64,000 bases of DNA, taken from assembly GCF_020906515.1 (NCBI RefSeq), contig NC_085849.1, positions 2,046,001-2,110,000 on the forward strand. Direction: 5' to 3'. Positions 35,070 through 46,800 of the stretch are shown here, one piece after another (position 1 is the first letter of the stretch; every line of letters starts with the position of its first letter). Made by a program: the position numbers and the translations under genes. The DNA is from Vanrija pseudolonga (lineage: Eukaryota; Basidiomycota; Tremellomycetes; Trichosporonales; Trichosporonaceae). The notes beneath the pieces were generated by a model. The model was not told where the DNA came from, searched no databases, and saw only the letters and a list, made by a program, of their open reading frames with translations.

Positions 35070-36166
35070 TCAACGCTTGACCCAAGTGTACTGCGGCGTG
35101 TTAGCAATGCGGAAACGAGTGCCGCCGATACAACGGCGAAGGCTGTCGCCTCCGCCCACAGCAAACTCACCCTCTTGCGCGCCTTGGCCTTGCCAGTGTG
35201 CTTACGCTCGACCATACGGGGGTCACGGCTGAGCAGGCGGTCGTTGTGGAGGGGTCCGTGTGCGTCGGGCCTGATCTGCGCGAGGGCGCGGGCGACGGCC
35301 ATGGCGACGGCGCCGGCCTGGCCCGAGTTTCCGCCGCCGCGGACGAGCGCGAACACGTTGTACGCGCCGAGGAGGCCCGCGAGGCGGAAGGGGCGGAGCA
35401 CGAGCTCGCGGTCCTGGTGGCGGTTGAAGTGGGTGGCCAGCGGGAGGTGGTTGATGAGAATCTCGCCGACGGGGACATCTGTCTTGTCCTCGCCGAGGTC
35501 GAGCGCGGGCTTGTCGAGAGCGGCGAGGCCGGCAGCCGACGGCACGATCCACGCACGCGCGTGCGCCTCCTTCCTGCGGCCCATGGCGTACGAGCGGCCG
35601 AGCTCGTCGATGCCCTTGACCTCGCCGGCGGCCTTGGCCGCCGCCTTGGCGGCCAGGCGCTCGCGCTCAATCTTCATCGACGGCTTCTGGAACGGCAAGG
35701 TCGTGGCCTCGAGGAGGGCAGCGACGTCGTGGACCCCGGCCGTGGCGGCGACGTGCGCGAGCTGGTGCAGCTTGTTGAGCAGCTCAACAAAGCCCTTGTA
35801 ATCGGCGTTGGAGCGCACCACAAAGTTCATCCCGCCAGAGGATTCCCATGCGGTCGGCGACGGCTGGAGGTACGGCAGGTGGGCGGGCAGCGGCCAGACG
35901 TGCTGTTTCCGCAGCGCACGCTCGGCGTCGGCGAGCACGCCCTCGAGCCTCTGTATCTGGTTGTTGAGCTCCCCCTTGGCCGTGAAGAAGAAGGGCGAGT
36001 GGGGGCGCCGTTGCCGATCGCCGGCAGACGGTTCGAACCCAGACGGCGAGTACGTCGAGGCGTGGCGCGATGATCCGGCGACGGCGACGGCTGCAGAACG
36101 CGTGAGCGGCGACGCAAGCGCAAGTGAGCTCGTGAGCCGCAGCGCCTGTCTTGCTGGTGCTGTCAT
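35070..36166 (-). CDS. MRPS9: mitochondrial small-subunit ribosomal protein uS9m
   Basis: Exon 1 (36166-35171) carries nearly all of the protein. A 21-nt last exon (35090-35070) adds YTWVKR and the stop, restoring the KAR..R-YTWVKR tail that all S9 proteins use to contact tRNA in the P site. Total 338 residues. The start at 36166 gives MTAPARQALRLTSSLALA, a basic amphipathic mitochondrial presequence; an upstream in-frame start would bury it. The S9 core lies in the C-terminal 130 residues: GRSYAMGRRKEAHARAW, then VRGGGNSGQAGAVAMAVARAL and DPRMVERKHTGKAKARKR. The N-terminal extension (residues ~45-190) is typical of fungal mitochondrial S9. It works in the mitochondrial ribosome. The gene is divergent from BOL2 across 335 bp. 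Confidence 0.93.
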
Positions 36167-36501
36167 GGAGGTATGTGTTGTGTGTGTGTGGTGAGCACGA
36201 CGATCTCGACTTGCTTGTCGCTCGCTGTTGAGCTCCGGCGTCGTCGAAAGCAAGGTCAAACCCGACTTTTGACGACCGGCGCGGGGTCAAATGGGAAACG
36301 GCGGCATGAAGTGTATTTCCACGTCATTATCCACGTGGGTTTACCCCCGTCGGCCCACCCCGATTCTGTGCTCGTATCAGATAATCAAAGTGTGTGGTGA
36401 TGACAGAGACGGTTCTGACGGCGGCTGAGAACAGAGCTCGGACGAGTAAGCGGCTGTTGAATTCGCACAAAGACTCGAGCACAGCAAGCACGACAAGCAC
36501 A
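36167..36501. promoter_or_regulatory. bidirectional promoter, uS9m / BolA
   Basis: This 335-bp space separates two start codons on opposite strands, so both promoters must share it. Both products serve mitochondrial or iron-sulfur functions, which would fit common control, though no specific site was identified. Confidence 0.55.
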
Positions 36502-36904
36502 ATGGCAGAGCCCATCGACGCGCGCATGGCCGCAAAGCTGCGGTCAAATCTCACCATCGAGCACTTGGTGAGTGTGCCCCGGGCTCGCCCTCCTCCTCGT
36601 CGCCGAGCCAGCTGACACTGCGCCCAGGAAATCGTCGACACCTCGGCCAACTGCGGCTCGTCGTTCGCGCTCGTCATCGTCTCGCCGGACTTTGCGCGCA
36701 AGATGACGCTGGCACGGCACAAGCTTGGTGCGTGGAGCTGTTGTGGGCGCGGCTGACTCGTATCAGTGAACCAGATCCTCGCCGAGGAGATCACCCAGCT
36801 GCATGCCTTCTCGCAGGTGAGTTGGTTGTCTCGGCCTCGTCAGCTCGCTAATTGCCCAGAAAACCCTCACGCCAGAGCAGTGGGCCAAGGAGCGCGGCGC
36901 TTAA
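36502..36904 (+). CDS. BOL2: BolA-like iron-sulfur protein (Fra2/Bol2), 86 aa
   Basis: Four exons (36502-36567, 36628-36727, 36767-36816, 36860-36904) give 86 residues starting MAEPIDARMAAKLRSNL. The BolA fold is clear: LEIVDTSANCGSSFALVIVS, then ARHKLVNQILAEEI and LHAFSQKTLTPEQW. The RH-K-VN-L helix with its conserved His and the QKTLTP-Q-W end are diagnostic. The Cys in the beta-turn loop (SANCGSSF) is the second likely cluster ligand, as in BolA2 proteins. Fra2 pairs with monothiol glutaredoxins (Grx3/4) to sense cytosolic iron-sulfur status and signal to iron regulators. There is no mitochondrial presequence, so a cytosolic/nuclear role is more likely than the mitochondrial BolA1/3 type. 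Intron 2 uses a GTGCGT donor. Confidence 0.92.
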
Positions 36905-37163
36905 CTTCCCCATGCTCCCCGCCTTGGCCCCCGCACTGACTCATCTGTTGTATCGTACAGAGGTTTGCCGCATGCTCTAGACGCTACATGCATCATGTAT
37001 CGACACGGGCCGGAGCGCAGCTGGCACAACGCAAACTGGCGCACCCGCAACACAGCGCCTGCCCCCAATACAACAATGCAATTGCATGAACTAATCACAG
37101 ATGTGAGGCATGACATGACAACGGAAAATCAAGTCGGACACAGCACCCCTACCCTCCAACAGC

Positions 37164-39155
37164 TCACTCCCTCCTCCGGCGCTGCTTCTGCTCCTCGTCG
37201 TAGCGCGCACGGATGCTCCTGTCGACAACCTGGACATAATACTTGCCGCTGTCCCCTTTCCACGACACCCAGTTGGGGTAGTACGTGTGGGACGTCTGGC
37301 GAAGAATCGCAGCAAACGAGTTGTACTACGGCGTCAGCTCGGCAACTCCCTACACTACTCACGTTCCCGTCGTTCAACCTGAACCCGTCGGGCACGAACG
37401 GCTTGAGCGACACAATCGTCGCACCCTCCTTGAGCTCGAGGAAGAGGTCGGTCAGCTCGTGGTTGAGCGACGAGGGGAAAACCTCGTTGTTGACCAGCAC
37501 CACATCGGCGTCGCGCAAGCTCTTGACGACTGACGGGTGTCTCCTGAAGTCGCCCTCGTGCACCTCGGCCTTGGTGTTACCATCGAGGCACCAAATTGCC
37601 CAGCGGCGCTGGCACTCGCGGAGCTGGAGGCGCGCACAGCGTGATGGCACCGGCAGCAGCTCAAACCCGTAGCTCCGGCTGCCTGCCTGCAGCGCAGCCT
37701 GAACCACACAGTTTCCGACGCCGCTGCCGAGGTCGACGAACACCGAGTCGGGGCCGAGATCGGTTTGCTCAATCACCTTGCTCATAAAGTTGTGCCGCAG
37801 CTCGCCGTACGCGTCCTCCTTCTCGCTAATCGCCGCTGCCACCTCGTCCGGGTGCTTTGGGTGGTGCTCGAGCTGGTCGGAGAACGGCGCCACGACGCGC
37901 GAGTACGACTGGTCGTGCACAAACTCGACAAACCCGGACCAGTCACGCCGTGACATGCGGTACTGCGGGCTCGAGAGCCATGCAGCCATGGTGCCATCGG
38001 ACGCAATCTCGTCCAGCGCCGAGTTGAGCCGCTCGACGGCCTTGAGCAGTCCTGGTCCATCACGGCGGTTGGGTGCAAGTGCTCGGCGAAGAGCATCACC
38101 AATCGTCTCCTGGGGTGTGTGCGGCTGAGGTGACATACCATCCGGCGGTGGAGTCGTGAGCGATCCAGGCGCCGGAGAGTGGATCCGAGATGGAACACTC
38201 GAGTGGATATCGCCGGTTGTATCCAAAGATCCAAAAATGTGCGCATGAGATGGGGGTATGTAATCTGCTGTCAGCCAGTGTCACGATCAACACCACCCAC
38301 GCTTGAGAATAAAACGCAGCGCGCTACGCAGCTCGCTCATCGGGTTGTACTCGCGTGAAGATATCGGTGTGAGGAGAACAAACCTGGACGTCAGCCAGAA
38401 GTCACGCACGCCACCACGCCCCCCCGCCCCCTCCGCGCCACTCACTTCTCCTTTGCCCCAGAGGGGTATCGGAGCTCCACGGTAGGCAATGGCTCGGTAT
38501 TCTCGAAACCCTCTTGGGGAAAGTCTGGCTCTGTCAGCTCCTGCCGCTCTGGTGGGCACCCACAAGCCTGGTATTTCTCGCGCTCGCCTTCCTTGCCCTC
38601 CTTGCTGCCACCTGCCCAGCCCACCACGGTGCCCCGGACGGCGTGCTCACACGGGACGAAGCCGGCGTACCCGCGTCCCCACTCGCCGCGCTCGTCGGTG
38701 CGCGTGGGGCAAAACACGGATCGGCCGACGTCACCCTCGCCCGCGGCGTCTGGCGTGCTCCCGCTCGCGGCGGTGCCGTTCACGCGGCGGCGCTTGGGAG
38801 CGAGCGCGTCGTCGCTGCTCTCATCGTCCGATGACTCGGGGAGCACGCGCTGCGGCGCGGTCGGCTTGCGGCGCCGAGCTGCGGGCGATCCGGAGCCTGA
38901 GCCTGCGGACCGCGGAGAGAGCGCTGCCGATGCGGCGCCGCTCTTGAGGCCCGGCGAAGGTCGCTTTGCCGAGGAAGAGGAGGAAGAGGTCGGAGCCTTG
39001 GGCTTGCTGAGTAATGTCGAGCTCGAGGCCTTGGTTATCAGCGGCCCAGAGCTGCCGCTGCTACCAGGTTTGGGGACGACCTTCTTCTTGACGGTGACGG
39101 TGGAGACGAGGGCCGGACGCGCCGGCTTTGCCGAGCTGGAAAAGAAGGACTGCAT
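37164..39155 (-). CDS. DOT1: Dot1 histone H3-K79 methyltransferase, 619 aa
   Basis: Four exons (39155-38446, 38383-38301, 38267-37363, 37325-37164). The ATG at 39155 starts MQSFFSSSAKPARP. The first ~170 residues are basic and Ser-rich, with KKK and KRRR patches suited to DNA or nucleosome contact. The catalytic Dot1 fold begins around residue 300. SAM motif I is DLGSGVGN at 443-450, preceded by FV and followed by CVVQAALQAGSRSYGFE. The post-II motif LVNNEVF lies near 522-528, and the fold ends with VSWKGDSGKYYVQVVDR. Dot1 methylates H3K79 on nucleosomes and affects silencing and the DNA damage checkpoint. The protein ends in a basic EEQKQRRRR tail. The second intron uses a GTGGGT donor and acceptor CAG next to another CAG; frame fixed the choice. 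Confidence 0.93.
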
Positions 39156-39565
39156 GGCTCTGAGTGGATCAGAGCCGTGCAGGGGGAGAGTGTGGGCACG
39201 ATCCTCTGGCCTCGAGGATGCAGTGTTTATGTATGTTAAAGAGATGAGTGAGTCTGAGGTGGATGTTGACAAAGAGAGCGAGAAAGCGCCGCTGACGGGG
39301 AACCAAGCAAAGTGTCGGCGAGGAAGGCACCACAGTCACCCTGTGCTGGGTGGTGGCCACGCGCCCCATTTTCTCGGGACATTAGCCTTGTTCTTTCGAT
39401 CACCCTGCCACCCCTTGATGCCGACTTGTTCGGAAAAGCCCTAGCATCAACAACAACAACCAGAGAGTCGTAAGACCCTTGTCGTGCGACAAGGAGGAAT
39501 GCGACCACAATGCATAATGTAAAGACACGACAATAGCTACATGTTACATGCATGAGTGATGGACA
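39156..39565. other. spacer, DOT1 promoter and TAN1 3' end
   Basis: A 410-bp spacer between two minus-strand genes. It should contain the DOT1 promoter and leader and the TAN1 3' end. The DOT1 frame stays open upstream of its first ATG without another ATG. Nothing else was recognised. Confidence 0.55.
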
Positions 39566-40926
39566 CTACTCCTCCCGGCGGACCTTGGTCGCACGACCGC
39601 CCTGAACAACCTCATGGAACTCGTCACCGAGCTCGGCCGTCTCGTCGTCCACGACCTCGCCCACCTCGACGTCATCGGCCGTCCTGGGAACTTGTCCCTC
39701 CTCGAGCTCAGCGTCAGCCTTGCGTTTTGGCGGACGCTCAGCGGCAGCAGTAGCAGCAGACTCGGCATCACGGATCCCGGCTAGCCTCCTGGCACGGTTG
39801 GCATTCTTGAGCTCGCCGACCGACGCCTTGGGCTTGTCGCCCGATGCAGGCGCTTCCTCGGACTTGTCTTCTTCCTCCTCGATGCCCTGCGCCTTGGCAG
39901 CCTCCTTGGCGACGCGCGAAGGGTTGAAACGCTTGTACTTCTCAAAGTCGGAGACAACGCTCATGCCGAGGTGGGTCTGTGGTGTGAGCTCCAATTCTAC
40001 AAAGGGGGATGCTTAGCTCACCCTGTAAAGCTCTAGCAGGATCGTCCTGTCGGGGTTTGTCAAGTCAACCTTGTGCTCGGGGTTGAGCTTGGCGACCTCC
40101 TCGGCGACAGCCTTGATCATTTCCAAGCGCTCGAGTTTGGCCGAGTTGCGGGTGCTGACATTGATAGCAAACTGGCATGTCAGCTAATGCAACACAACAT
40201 CAGCTTACCTTCAGTGCGCCGCCGCCTTCCTTCTCAAATCCAGCAGGCAGAGTCTCGGCGGCCATGGCGACCAGCTTGTCGAGGTAGCCGCCGCTCGTGG
40301 CCGTGATGGGCGTGAGGCGCTGGGTGAACTTGAACGAGCACTTGGCCGTGCGCTCGCACCGCTCGAGCACGTTGTAGACGAGCTTGACCGGATCCAAGGG
40401 GGGGTAGACGAGGATGTAGCACACTGGGGGGCGGGTCAGCACAATGATCGCCGCCGCCATCAGCCTTCCTTACTCACCGCAGGCCGTCTCGCGCTTGCAC
40501 ACGCGGAACCGAGTCGACTTCTTCTTTGGCGCCGACAACGACTCGAGCTCCCGTTTCAACATGTCTTCAATGTCGTCGCCATCGCCACCGTCATCACCGC
40601 CCTGGGCCGCTGTCTCGGGGTACAGCTCGTCGGCTGCGGCTTCGAGAGCCTCGATAATCTCGCGCTCCGCCTGCTGCTCCTTGCCCTGCACTGCGGTAAC
40701 AAAGATGCCCGGGTTGCTGAGCATCTCGGGCTGTGGAATACATGTTAGTGTTCTGATGCTAACCGGAGAAAGGTCGGTCACTCACCAGCGGCTGTTGACG
40801 GTAGGCCTCCATGACGTTCCCCTTGAAGTTCCCCTGCCCATCGCTTCCCCTTGGTGGTCCTCCCGACCGCTTGGGCTTGGTGTAGTACTTGCCCTTGTTC
40901 TTCTTTGGTGCTCCTCCTGGCGCCAT
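39566..40926 (-). CDS. TAN1: THUMP-domain tRNA acetylation factor Tan1
   Basis: Five exons (40926-40786, 40730-40478, 40423-40209, 40171-40022, 39976-39566) encode 389 residues. The basic head (KKNKGKYYTKPKR) is typical of Tan1. Residues ~48-130 include NPGIFVTAVQGKEQQAEREI, the N-terminal ferredoxin-like part. The THUMP domain runs to about residue 265: CSFKFTQRLTPITAT, FAINVSTRNSAKLER, then HKVDLTNPDRTILLELYR with the conserved DL.NP...I..E. The tail after GMSVVSDFEKYKRFNP is acidic, ends in KVRREE and looks disordered. Tan1 presents tRNA-Ser and tRNA-Leu to the acetyltransferase Kre33/NAT10 for ac4C12 formation. It shares a 251-bp divergent promoter with the ornithine carrier gene. Confidence 0.92.
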
Positions 40927-41177
40927 TTTGCGTTTATTGGACGATGTATGCGGAGATCGATAAAGCAAAAGGCATCAACACACATGTCTCTGTCTCTGCC
41001 TGGTCCCAACTTTGGCCGCCGTCGATTCTCATCACGTGATAATGCGGTGCCCCGGATCAGCGGGAGTAGATTTCAAGCGCGCGCGACCCGTCGCCTGGCT
41101 GTGATGGATAAATGGAGCCTGGAGTGACTTTTGATGGCTTTCTTAATCCCTCATCGAGCACCCCCACCAACGGCGAC
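40927..41177. promoter_or_regulatory. bidirectional promoter, TAN1 / ORT1
   Basis: Only 251 bp separate the start codons of the two divergent genes. No Gcn4-type TGACTC(A) site was found that would tie the carrier to general amino-acid control. Confidence 0.5.
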
Positions 41178-42441
41178 ATGACAGACACATCCACCCCTCT
41201 CTCGGCCGTCCGAGACCTGACCTTTGGCTCGGTACGTTGGCCCCAGACGCCGGCGCGTGCACCTCTAACGGGCCCCAGATCGCTGGCATGACGGCCAAGC
41301 TGTTTGAGTACCCCTTCGTAAGTCAACAACACACACCCGTGATCACGGACTCTGACACTCCCGTGAAGGACCTCGTCAAAGTCCGTCTCCAGTCACAGCC
41401 CACCGACAGGCCGCCCATGTTCAAGGGCCCACTAGACTGTTTCAAGCAGACTGTAGGCAAGGAAGGCATCCGTGGCTTGTACCGAGTGAGTCGATATCGC
41501 ACGTTGGCGAGACATCCGCTGACTGTCGCCCCAGGGTATCTCGGCGCCAGTAGCAGGGGCAGCGGCCGAGAACGCGAGTCTGTTCTTCGTGTACAACAAG
41601 GCGCAGGCTGCAATCCTCGCTCTGCGCCCTGGTCCCGATGGCGGACTGCGCGAGTTGACGACTACCGAGCTGGGTGTCGCTGGTGCGGCGGCCGGAGCCT
41701 TCACGTCTTTTGTCCTGTAAGCCGGCCTTGGTGGCGTCCCCACTCCCGATAGCATCGGCTGACCTCGCCAGCACCCCGATTGAGCTCGTCAAGTGCCGTA
41801 TGCAGGTGCAGATGATCACCCAGTCGGCGCCTACCTCGGCCGTGACTGTCAAGACGGCGCTGTCGGCCCCCGCCTCGCCCTCGTCCACTGTCACCATCCC
41901 CCCTCTCGCCCGCCCTGTCACGACCGCAGCCCGCCCCGCGCCTCTCGGCCCATTCGCTATCATTGCCCAGACTGTCCGCACCAATGGCATCCAGGGTCTC
42001 TGGCTCGGTCAGACCGGCACGTTCCTTCGCGAGACGGGCGGCTCTTTCGCTTGGTTCGGCATGTACGAGTTTGTCGCGCGCAAGTTCATCGCGCGTCGCC
42101 AGAAGCAAGCGGCTGCCGACTACACTGTGACCAAGGCCGACCTCGCACCGTGGGAACTCATGGCCTCGGGCGCTTGCGGCGGTGTCGCCTACAACGTCTC
42201 GCTGTTCCCTGCCGACTCGGTCAAGAGCACGATGCAGACGTCGGCAGAGCTTCACCCCGACCGCCCGCCACCCAAGTTTTTCCCGACCTTCAAGCAGATC
42301 TATCAGACGCGCGGTATCCGCGGCCTGTACGCTGGTTGCGCGCTCACATGTCTCCGTTCGGGCCCCTCGTCTGCCATCATCTTTGGTCTGTTTGAGACGC
42401 TCAACAGCAAGCTTGGATGGATCTTTGACACGCGCGCATAA
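41178..42441 (+). CDS. ORT1: mitochondrial ornithine carrier Ort1/Arg11
   Basis: Five exons (41178-41231, 41279-41317, 41369-41485, 41535-41716, 41772-42441) encode 353 residues. Three mitochondrial carrier repeats carry the P-x-[DE]-x-x-[KR] signatures [21 protein letters not shown] and [10 protein letters not shown]. The match to yeast Ort1 is close through [30 protein letters not shown] and [12 protein letters not shown]. It should exchange ornithine (and arginine) for protons or citrulline across the inner membrane, linking mitochondrial ornithine synthesis to cytosolic arginine synthesis. Between the second signature and its amphipathic helix there is an extra Ala/Pro/Thr-rich stretch of about 45 residues ([19 protein letters not shown]), which makes the protein longer than the ~290-residue yeast carrier. 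Introns 2 and 4 split carrier signature motifs. Confidence 0.92.
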
Positions 42442-43831
42442 GCGACGCATCCGCCGAGGTGGAGGTTAATTCGCCCCTCAGCCACAAACAACCACATACA
42501 CTGCAATAAGTCTCTTGTCATACACAGCATGGTTGTACTCGCTCTCTCATTGCTCGCAGTGTAGGGGTTTGTGGTTCTCATGTAGAGGCTAATCTGTACA
42601 TTACTGCATGCAACCGGTAACACTGGAAGAGGTGCAGGGGGGAATGATTTGTCAACAGTGGGTGCGGGGGTGGTGTTCTCGGCAATGTCCGTTGCGTCGG
42701 GTTTGAGGGTTAAACTGGCTGCGTAGTTTACGCGCGCAACCGCTGACTGGCGGTTAATACAAGCTGCACACCACCCAGGAAGAACACGCGACGCTTGTAA
42801 CAACTTGATCCACAACCATTGACCCGGGGCTCGACAACATGTTCTCCCCAAACACGCATGTACTGACGCAGTTCTTTGGACAATGGGGTCAATGCCACAT
42901 GATCGTCCCTCGAGCGTCCTGCGCTCGCGTCCGCGGGGTCGATCCGTCACTGTCGGTCGGGGCATGATCGGGCCGAATCAACCCACTTGTTCCAAACGTA
43001 CGCAGCGTCAACTTCGTCGCAACAATGGCCTCGCGACTCGAAACACGACACTGCAGCAGGAGGCGACCTTTGTTTGCGCCTGCCTCGTGCCAGGGCTGCG
43101 CTGCGGTGGCGTCTGATCGAGAGCGCACAGGCGCGGGCGGCGGGCACCTGCACCACCACTCACAAAAGGACGACTGGCTCGAGACGAGATCCTTCCTTCT
43201 TGGCTGCCTGCAGCCTGGCGGCGCTTCTCTTCTCTTCTCGGCTGCTGTTACTGGGGAACCAGGGCACACAGCGGAATGCGACGTTTCGAACCCATTCCAG
43301 TGTCCAAAACACGAAACGGGGTGACTGACGACGACGACGAGGGCGGCGCCGACGAGGCTGCAGGCTTTTTTTGCAAGAGACCCGAGCGCAGTGTTCTCGA
43401 CTTCGCCATGGCACGAGGCGCACCCCCCAGCCTGACCGCCTGGCACCTGACACCTGACACCCTCACCCCTTACCAGTTCTGGTGACGGCGTGGCTGTCGC
43501 TTGACCTGCTCTGGCTGGCCTGCCCCGCTGACCTTCCATCGACGAAGACGACAACTGTGACAACAACAAGAGCAAAACCAACGCGGGCCTGGCTCTGCTG
43601 CCACAGGTCCCCCAAGGTACCGGACGAGGCGCTACCAATGCTCCGCTGCAGAACTAGAGTGTTCCCTCGTCGAAGCCCCCCAGCTCGGAGCAATGCAGTC
43701 TTTGCTTCTGCTCGTTCTCACCTGCTCAACCTACGCACTACTCTCTCGACGCGACTATTGTCACCCACCCCCGAAAACCTGACACTTGCTTGCTCAGCTC
43801 CCTCGACGGCAAAGCAATAAGACTGCCCCCC
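42442..43831. other. intergenic, ORT1 3' end to Ser/Pro-rich gene
   Basis: 1.39 kb without a clear gene. Just before the next CDS there is a possible leader intron end (branch CTGAC, acceptor TCAG at about 43797) and a short upstream open frame (43693-43782, 29 codons) that begins MQSLLLLVLTC. Both may belong to the leader of the downstream gene. Other frames show no domain. Confidence 0.5.
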
Positions 43832-46800
43832 ATGCCAGTGTCCGCCGCCGTGCCCCCCATCTCTCCAAACCGCGACCACTTCCTGGCGCGCTGCTTCAAC
43901 CTGTCGCCAGCAAAGTCTCGCGCACGTACAGGCCTCGAGCCACCCTCCCCCTCGCCGAGCGGCCTCGGACCCTATCACGCCGCGTCCGTGTCCCCGCCAG
44001 CAGCGCCAGTGCCGACAGCCATTCGCCCACTCCGCAGGGAAGCGACCGCACTGTCCAGCATAATCATGGTCCGAGCGAGCCCCACGTCCCCCACCACCGC
44101 CCTCTTCACCACCACCGTCATGAAGCGGTCATCCATCGTCCTCGTTGAGCCACCGCCGCCGCCGTCACCAACGTCGGCTATGGCAAAGACGTCGGCGGCG
44201 TTGGTGTCGTCCTCGTCCTCGTCGTCGACGCACACTGCCCGATCGTCGCGATCATCGCGCTCGCTACCCCCCACCGCTGTGCAAGTCACACGCACAAACA
44301 CCCGCACAGGCCCTATAGCTTCAGGTTCATCTTCGTCGACCTTGACAATGTCTTGTTCCCTGCCGCGAGGAGGTCGAGAAGTGGCGCCTGAAACAGCCCT
44401 CAAGCGCAAAAAACGCCCCCAACGGTTACCCCTGGATCCAGCTGCAACGACTTCATCAACTCTGCTGAGCGCGTACCGCTTGCAACAATCATCAGAGACT
44501 TGCGGCACCCCAGCATCACCCACATCACCACCACTCTCCTCAGGCATCTCCACCTCGTTTGTCCTGGCCCAGTGGTCGTCGGAGCAACTATCCCCAGCCG
44601 AGCCGCCCCAGCCCAGCAGCAGCAGTGGCCAATTCCTCGACATTGATCGCACCCTTCGAAGGTCGAACAGCGCAGGCACGTTTGGTCGGTCCCGCCAGAG
44701 GCTCAGTGCGCCGCTGTCCGCGTCGAGCGATCGGCCTCTCTTCTCGGCCAGCACCAGCACCACCATACCGAGCAGTGCCGACTCTTCACGTCAGCTACAA
44801 CCAGGCGAACACCTCGTCAGGCGCCGGGCGTCCTTCAGCTCGGTTTCAACTCGACTCAGTATGACCATGGACGACCGCGAGCGCCCTCAGAGCCCTCCCC
44901 ACCTGCGGGGCGAGGACGATCAGACCATCGAAGCGCACCTGCGCAGGATTCGCGAGAAGAAGGCCAACGCGATTGTTCCTCCCGCCCCACTGCCACCGCA
45001 ATCGACGCCATTCTCCGCCCCGCCGACGCTCGGCGAGTTCCCAGAGCTCTCAGTCTCAGCCTTCACGCAGCTGCGCTCACTCTGGCTCGATGACAGTGGC
45101 ACGGTGCACCAGGAGAAGGGTCGAAGCACCGCTGTAGCCGTTGGCGCTGGCGCTGGCGCTGGCGAGCATGCGTCCGAAAAGACCAACCCATTGTTGTGAG
45201 TCGGTCTCGCTATTGTTCACTACGGATCGGGCTGACGGATCGGCAGACCGGCTTCGACCGGCGGCCTCCAGCGCCGAACAAGTGCGGCAGCAACGACAAA
45301 GCCACTCCCTTCCACCCACCCAGTCGGCCTCCCCTTGGACCGACACGCACACTCTTTGGATCTTACAAATGTGGCATCACGCGACACGCTCGGATCACTG
45401 GGCTCGCTCAACCCGTCGTTCAGCGAGTCGGTGACGACGCTCTCGGGCCTGCTTCCGGCTTCCCAGATCCGGAAGCGCAAGCTCATGGCCCATCCGGCTT
45501 CGCTCGCGCCGGAGAACCGCGTTCCGCCGACGCTGGCGAGCAAGTCGGAGCTCGGCGCCGAGCAGAAGGCTGTTCTGATCCGGCGCACGCGCAAGCTCGA
45601 GCAGCTCCTCGGCGAGACGCTCGGCGAGCGCCAGGTCGAGCGCTACGTGATTGACCCGAGCACGGCGCCGACGACGGTTCAGACACATATCGACGAGAAG
45701 TCGTGGCCCCGCCCGAGCAGCAAGCCCGAGTGGGAGCGTGAGGACTGCGTCCCGCGTATCGCGACCACCCCAGTGTCTGCTGTCGACCAGCCCACAAGAC
45801 CAGGCCACCAGCGCACAAAGTCACGCCTGGAGCGTGCACGCGACATGTTCCTCGGCCCATCTACGCCCCCAATCCCTCCCCAAATCCAGGTGTTTGTCGC
45901 CCGCGAGACGCATGTGGCGGAGACTGGGCCTCGAAAGGTCCCGTCACTCAACCTGGGCACTGCAAGCCGCGCCAGACTGCCCGTTGGCGGCGTCTCGCCC
46001 ACATCGCCTACGAGCCCTGGGTTCCGCGACGAAGACACGGAAGACGTCGCCTTCCGGGACCGCCGCACACGTCTGTCGAAGGTAAGCTGAACAGGCCCCC
46101 CCGGCAACAGCTAACCACCTCACAGCTCCAGCGCCTACTCGGGGCCCCAGTGCCTCCAGAGCTCCTCCGATCGCCCTACTCCTCGGCGTGCAACAGCCCC
46201 ACTCCTCCTCTACCAGCCGATGACCCCACCGTGTCGACACACTCGCTTCCTGCCCTCGACAGCCAGTTCCACAACCGGTACGGGGGCGCCAAGATCCGGC
46301 ACTCGTCGTCCGTGTCCGAGCGGCGACGCTCCGGCAATGCGCCGCCGGGCCTCACGGCCCTCGTCAACTCGTCACCGATGCCCGACGACGAGCGCAAGGT
46401 CGCGCTCAGGCGGGTAAACAAGCTCGACCAGATGTTTGGTGACGCGCCGCCTGCCAACCTCTTCCTGCCTGTGTTTCAACCCGACAGAGAGACGCACAGC
46501 GAGGGCGGGCACCCGAGCGCGAGTGCGCCGGAGTTCTCCCCGCGGCCAGAACGCGAGGTGTACGAGTCGTACCGCTACTCGATCCAGGGCCTAATCCACC
46601 TCATCGAGCACGACCAGACGAGGCTGGCCACCATCGTCGACGAGCTGACCATGGCGACGCTCGTCGACGAGTTCGGTACCTCAACCCCTGCGCCGCCGCC
46701 GCCACTGAACAGGCGCCCGACGTCGCCCGTATCCCCGCGACTCGTGCGCTCGCTGTCCAAGGCCAAGAGATGGTCCGTCGACATGGTACGCTCCATGTCG

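Noticed and set aside
36010-36035. tRNA-like B box (GGTTCGAACC) near the uS9m 5' end
   Set aside because: No acceptor, D or anticodon arms can be drawn around it, and it lies inside the uS9m coding sequence.
36166-36259. upstream N-terminal extension of uS9m
   Set aside because: Starting upstream would place a charged His/Thr-rich stretch before a typical mitochondrial presequence.
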